From Kitasatospora sp. MMS16-BH015 (GTDB lineage: Bacteria; Actinomycetota; Actinomycetes; Streptomycetales; Streptomycetaceae): a stretch of 64,000 nt of DNA. Shown here piece after piece: positions 62,359 to 64,000 of the stretch (its first letter is position 1; every line of letters starts with the position of its first letter). A model generated the notes under the pieces. That model saw nothing but the letters and a program-made list of their open reading frames with translations. It ran no database searches and was not told the origin of the DNA. The translations under genes and the position numbers were made by a program. The stretch lies in contig NZ_CP025394.1 in assembly GCF_002943525.1 (NCBI RefSeq), forward strand, positions 806,001 to 870,000. The letters run 5' to 3'.

Positions 62359-64000
62359 TTGCCTGCTCCCGGGCCATCGGTGGGCATGGTCATCGAGTGG
62401 TCCTTGGTGGTGCTCGTCCGCGCGGGCCCGGCCGGCGACAACGGGCTCTCGGCCGGCCGCAGGGCGGCCCGCTGCACGACCGTGCGGGCCCGCCGCTCGA
62501 TCCGGGTGGGGCCGCCGGGCGGCGGCGCCGCGCGGCCACGCAGACGGGGAGCCAGCCCCCGGGCCGTCCGGGTCTCGAAGACCTCCCGCACCGCGAGCGC
62601 CCCGAGCCCGCGCGCCTCCACCTCGGCGATCAACCGGATCACCAGCAGCGAGTGCCCGCCCAGCGCGAAGAAGTCCTCCTCGGGCCCCACTTCGGACCGG
62701 CCCAGCACCTGCGCGAACAGTCCGCAGAGCGCCCGTTCCACCGGGTCACCGCCCCCGGCCTCTGCCCCTGCTGCCGAACTGCCGTGATCCGCCGCTGGCG
62801 CGGGCAGCGCCGCCCGGTCCAGCTTTCCGTTGACGGTACGTGGCAGCTCCGTCAACCGCAGGTACGCGGTCGGCACCAGGTGCGTGGGCAGCTGCTCGGC
62901 CAACGCCCGCTGCGGATCGGCCGATTCGTCACCTCCCACCAGGTACCCGACCAGCCGCGGCTCGCCCGAGGCGTCCTCGCGCAGCGCCGCCGCAGCCTGC
63001 CGGACGCCCGGCAGGGCGGCCAACGCGGCCTCTACCTCGCCAAGTTCGATCCGGACGCCCCGCACCTTCACCTGATCGTCGGCCCGCCCGTGGTACCGCA
63101 GCCGGCCGTCGGCCGTCCAGCTCACCAGATCGCCGGTCCGGTACATCCGCTCACCGGGCCCGCCGTACGGATCCGCGAGGAACCGGGCCGCCGTGAGCCC
63201 GGCCCGACCTCGGTACCCCCGCGCCAGGCCCGGCCCGGCCACGTACAACTCGCCCACCACGCCGTCCCGTACCGGCGCCAGTCGGCCGTCCAGCACCCGC
63301 ACGGTGGTCCCCGGGACCGGTCCCCCGATGGTGATCTCGCTCCCCGGGTGCAGCGGACCGGCCGTGGCGTACACGGTGGTCTCGGTCGGCCCGTAGAAGT
63401 TCAGCACCCGGTGCTCGGCCGACCAGGCGGCCAGCACCGCCTCCGGGCAGGCCTCGCCGCCCGTGACCACCACGGCCCCGGGCGCCAGCCCGGCCGGCGA
63501 CCAGGCCGAGAGGAAGGAGGGCGTGGCGATCAGATGCGTCACCCCTGCCGCCTCGGTCGACTCCGCACCAGCCGCACCCGCACCCGCAGCCGCACCCGCA
63601 CCCGCACCCGCCCGCAGCACGTCCAACGGCTGCCGGATCACCAGCGTGCCGCCCGACAGCAGCGCCATCGTCACCTCGGCCAGCGACATGTCGAAGCCGA
63701 TCGAGGCGAGTTGGAGCACCCGGCTCCCGACTCCGATCCCGAGCAGCTCCCGGTGGGCGGCCACCATCCGGCTCAGCCCCCGGTGGCTCACGGCCGTGCC
63801 CTTCGGGGTGCCGGTCGAGCCGGAGGTGTAGATCAGATAGGCCAGCTGATCCAGCCGTACGCCCGGCAGCTTCGGCGAAGTGCCCTCAGCACTCTCGGCA
63901 CCGGACTCCAGCTCGTCCAGCCTGATCCCCGCCACCGGGCTCGCCGCGTCCGTCAGCGTCACCAACGGCGCGGCGTCAGCAAGCAGATGACCCCGCCGCG
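62355..64000 (-). CDS. NRPS A-T fragment (5' end beyond window)
   Basis: The frame is open past base 64000, so this is the 3' end of an upstream NRPS gene. Visible: A domain from just before [44 protein letters not shown], then T domain with GGHS. A tail of about 100 residues without TE follows ([12 protein letters not shown]...), possibly a docking segment. Pocket read: D-M-A-I-V-G-F-V-Y, no known match. An Ala/Gly insertion from 6-bp DNA repeats (63565-63613) lies between A3 and A5 cores. It stops by overlapping the next ATG. Confidence 0.88.
   Translation of the reverse strand, partial: RRGHLLADAAPLVTLTDAASPVAGIRLDELESGAESAEGTSPKLPGVRLDQLAYLIYTSGSTGTPKGTAVSHRGLSRMVAAHRELLGIGVGSRVLQLASIGFDMSLAEVTMALLSGGTLVIRQPLDVLRAGAGAGAAAGAGAAGAESTEAAGVTHLIATPSFLSAWSPAGLAPGAVVVTGGEACPEAVLAAWSAEHRVLNFYGPTETTVYATAGPLHPGSEITIGGPVPGTTVRVLDGRLAPVRDGVVGELYVAGPGLARGYRGRAGLTAARFLADPYGGPGERMYRTGDLVSWTADGRLRYHGRADDQVKVRGVRIELGEVEAALAALPGVRQAAAALREDASGEPRLVGYLVGGDESADPQRALAEQLPTHLVPTAYLRLTELPRTVNGKLDRAALPAPAADHGSSAAGAEAGGGDPVERALCGLFAQVLGRSEVGPEEDFFALGGHSLLVIRLIAEVEARGLGALAVREVFETRTARGLAPRLRGRAAPPPGGPTRIERRARTVVQRAALRPAESPLSPAGPARTSTTKDHSMTMPTDGPGAGK
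63565..63613. repeat. 6-bp microsatellite in NRPS adenylation domain
   Basis: Tandem GCACCC-type hexamers encode an AGAGAG-type insertion in the adenylation domain. A similar GAGCCG hexamer run (40791-40815) lies in the terminal NRPS. Confidence 0.75.

Noticed and set aside
55999..62787. 2,262-codon plus-strand open frame opposite the NRPS genes
   Set aside because: Low-complexity His/Gly/Val/Arg translation with no motif, fully antisense to well-supported C-A-T and KS domains. The same applies to open frames at 38274-42698 and 51034-55947.
1..64000. CRISPR array, prophage or complete insertion sequence
   Set aside because: No regularly spaced direct repeats with unique spacers, no phage structural genes and no intact transposase were seen. 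The periodic repeats found are coding TPRs or minisatellites.

Overview
The window is high-GC (well above 70%), strongly third-position-biased DNA of actinomycete type, with GTG/TTG starts, overlapping ATGA/GTGA stop-start junctions and leaderless-looking promoters. Gene content (methylmalonyl-CoA mutase pair with MeaB, LacI and LuxR regulators, DUF4331, large NRPS genes with MbtH proteins) points to the Streptomycetaceae (Streptomyces or Kitasatospora). This is inferred from content; no marker gene for species is present.

Positions 1-16,000 are mostly core and housekeeping genes: the tail of a secreted G1-family peptidase, a metallophosphoesterase, a mutA-mutB-meaB operon, a SIS-domain protein, methionyl-tRNA synthetase, a LacI regulator and a membrane-anchored EEP-family hydrolase. 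Several genes here are decaying: a DUF1877 remnant, a cupin fused by deletion to a methyltransferase tail, and a membrane-protein gene split by a 157-bp MITE-like insertion whose removal restores the reading frame exactly. A minus-strand tRNA cluster follows (two atypical class II tRNAs with encoded CCA, then Ser-GCT and Gln-CTG), next to an IS110-type transposase remnant.

Positions 17,000-33,400 hold a VapBC-type toxin-antitoxin pair with a visible operator, a succinate-semialdehyde dehydrogenase, a lipid-modification operon (FAD oxidoreductase, collapsed DUF1365 gene, two cyclopropane-synthase-like methyltransferases, a hydrolase), and an envelope module (two ferritin-like exported proteins, TPR protein, DUF4331 protein, NicO-type metal transporter with a His-rich loop, small lipoprotein).

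Positions 33,500-37,650 carry a two-gene operon made of a TIR-domain protein and a 1,237-residue protein with a TIR-like domain, HATPase_c_4-like domain, NB-ARC ATPase and seven TPR repeats. It looks like a STAND-type immune or cell-death system.

Positions 38,000-64,000 (continuing past the right edge) are a hybrid NRPS-PKS biosynthetic cluster on the minus strand. In order of transcription it has an A-T protein (partial), a C-A-T protein, a 2,602-residue KS protein with vestigial AT, degenerate A, glutamate-substituted TE and half C domains ending in a Ser-type A domain with no carrier, an MbtH protein, a type II thioesterase, a free ACP, an acyl-CoA dehydrogenase, an FkbH-type HAD protein, a PPTase, an MFS exporter, a terminal C-A-T-TE NRPS with an Asp/Asn-like code, and a second MbtH protein. 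A KASIII-like protein, an ArsR-type regulator and a LuxR-type regulator lie on the plus strand. The likely logic is that FkbH/ACP/dehydrogenase make an unusual ACP-bound unit, the megasynthases assemble a short peptide-polyketide, the terminal TE releases it, the type II TE edits, and the MFS protein exports.
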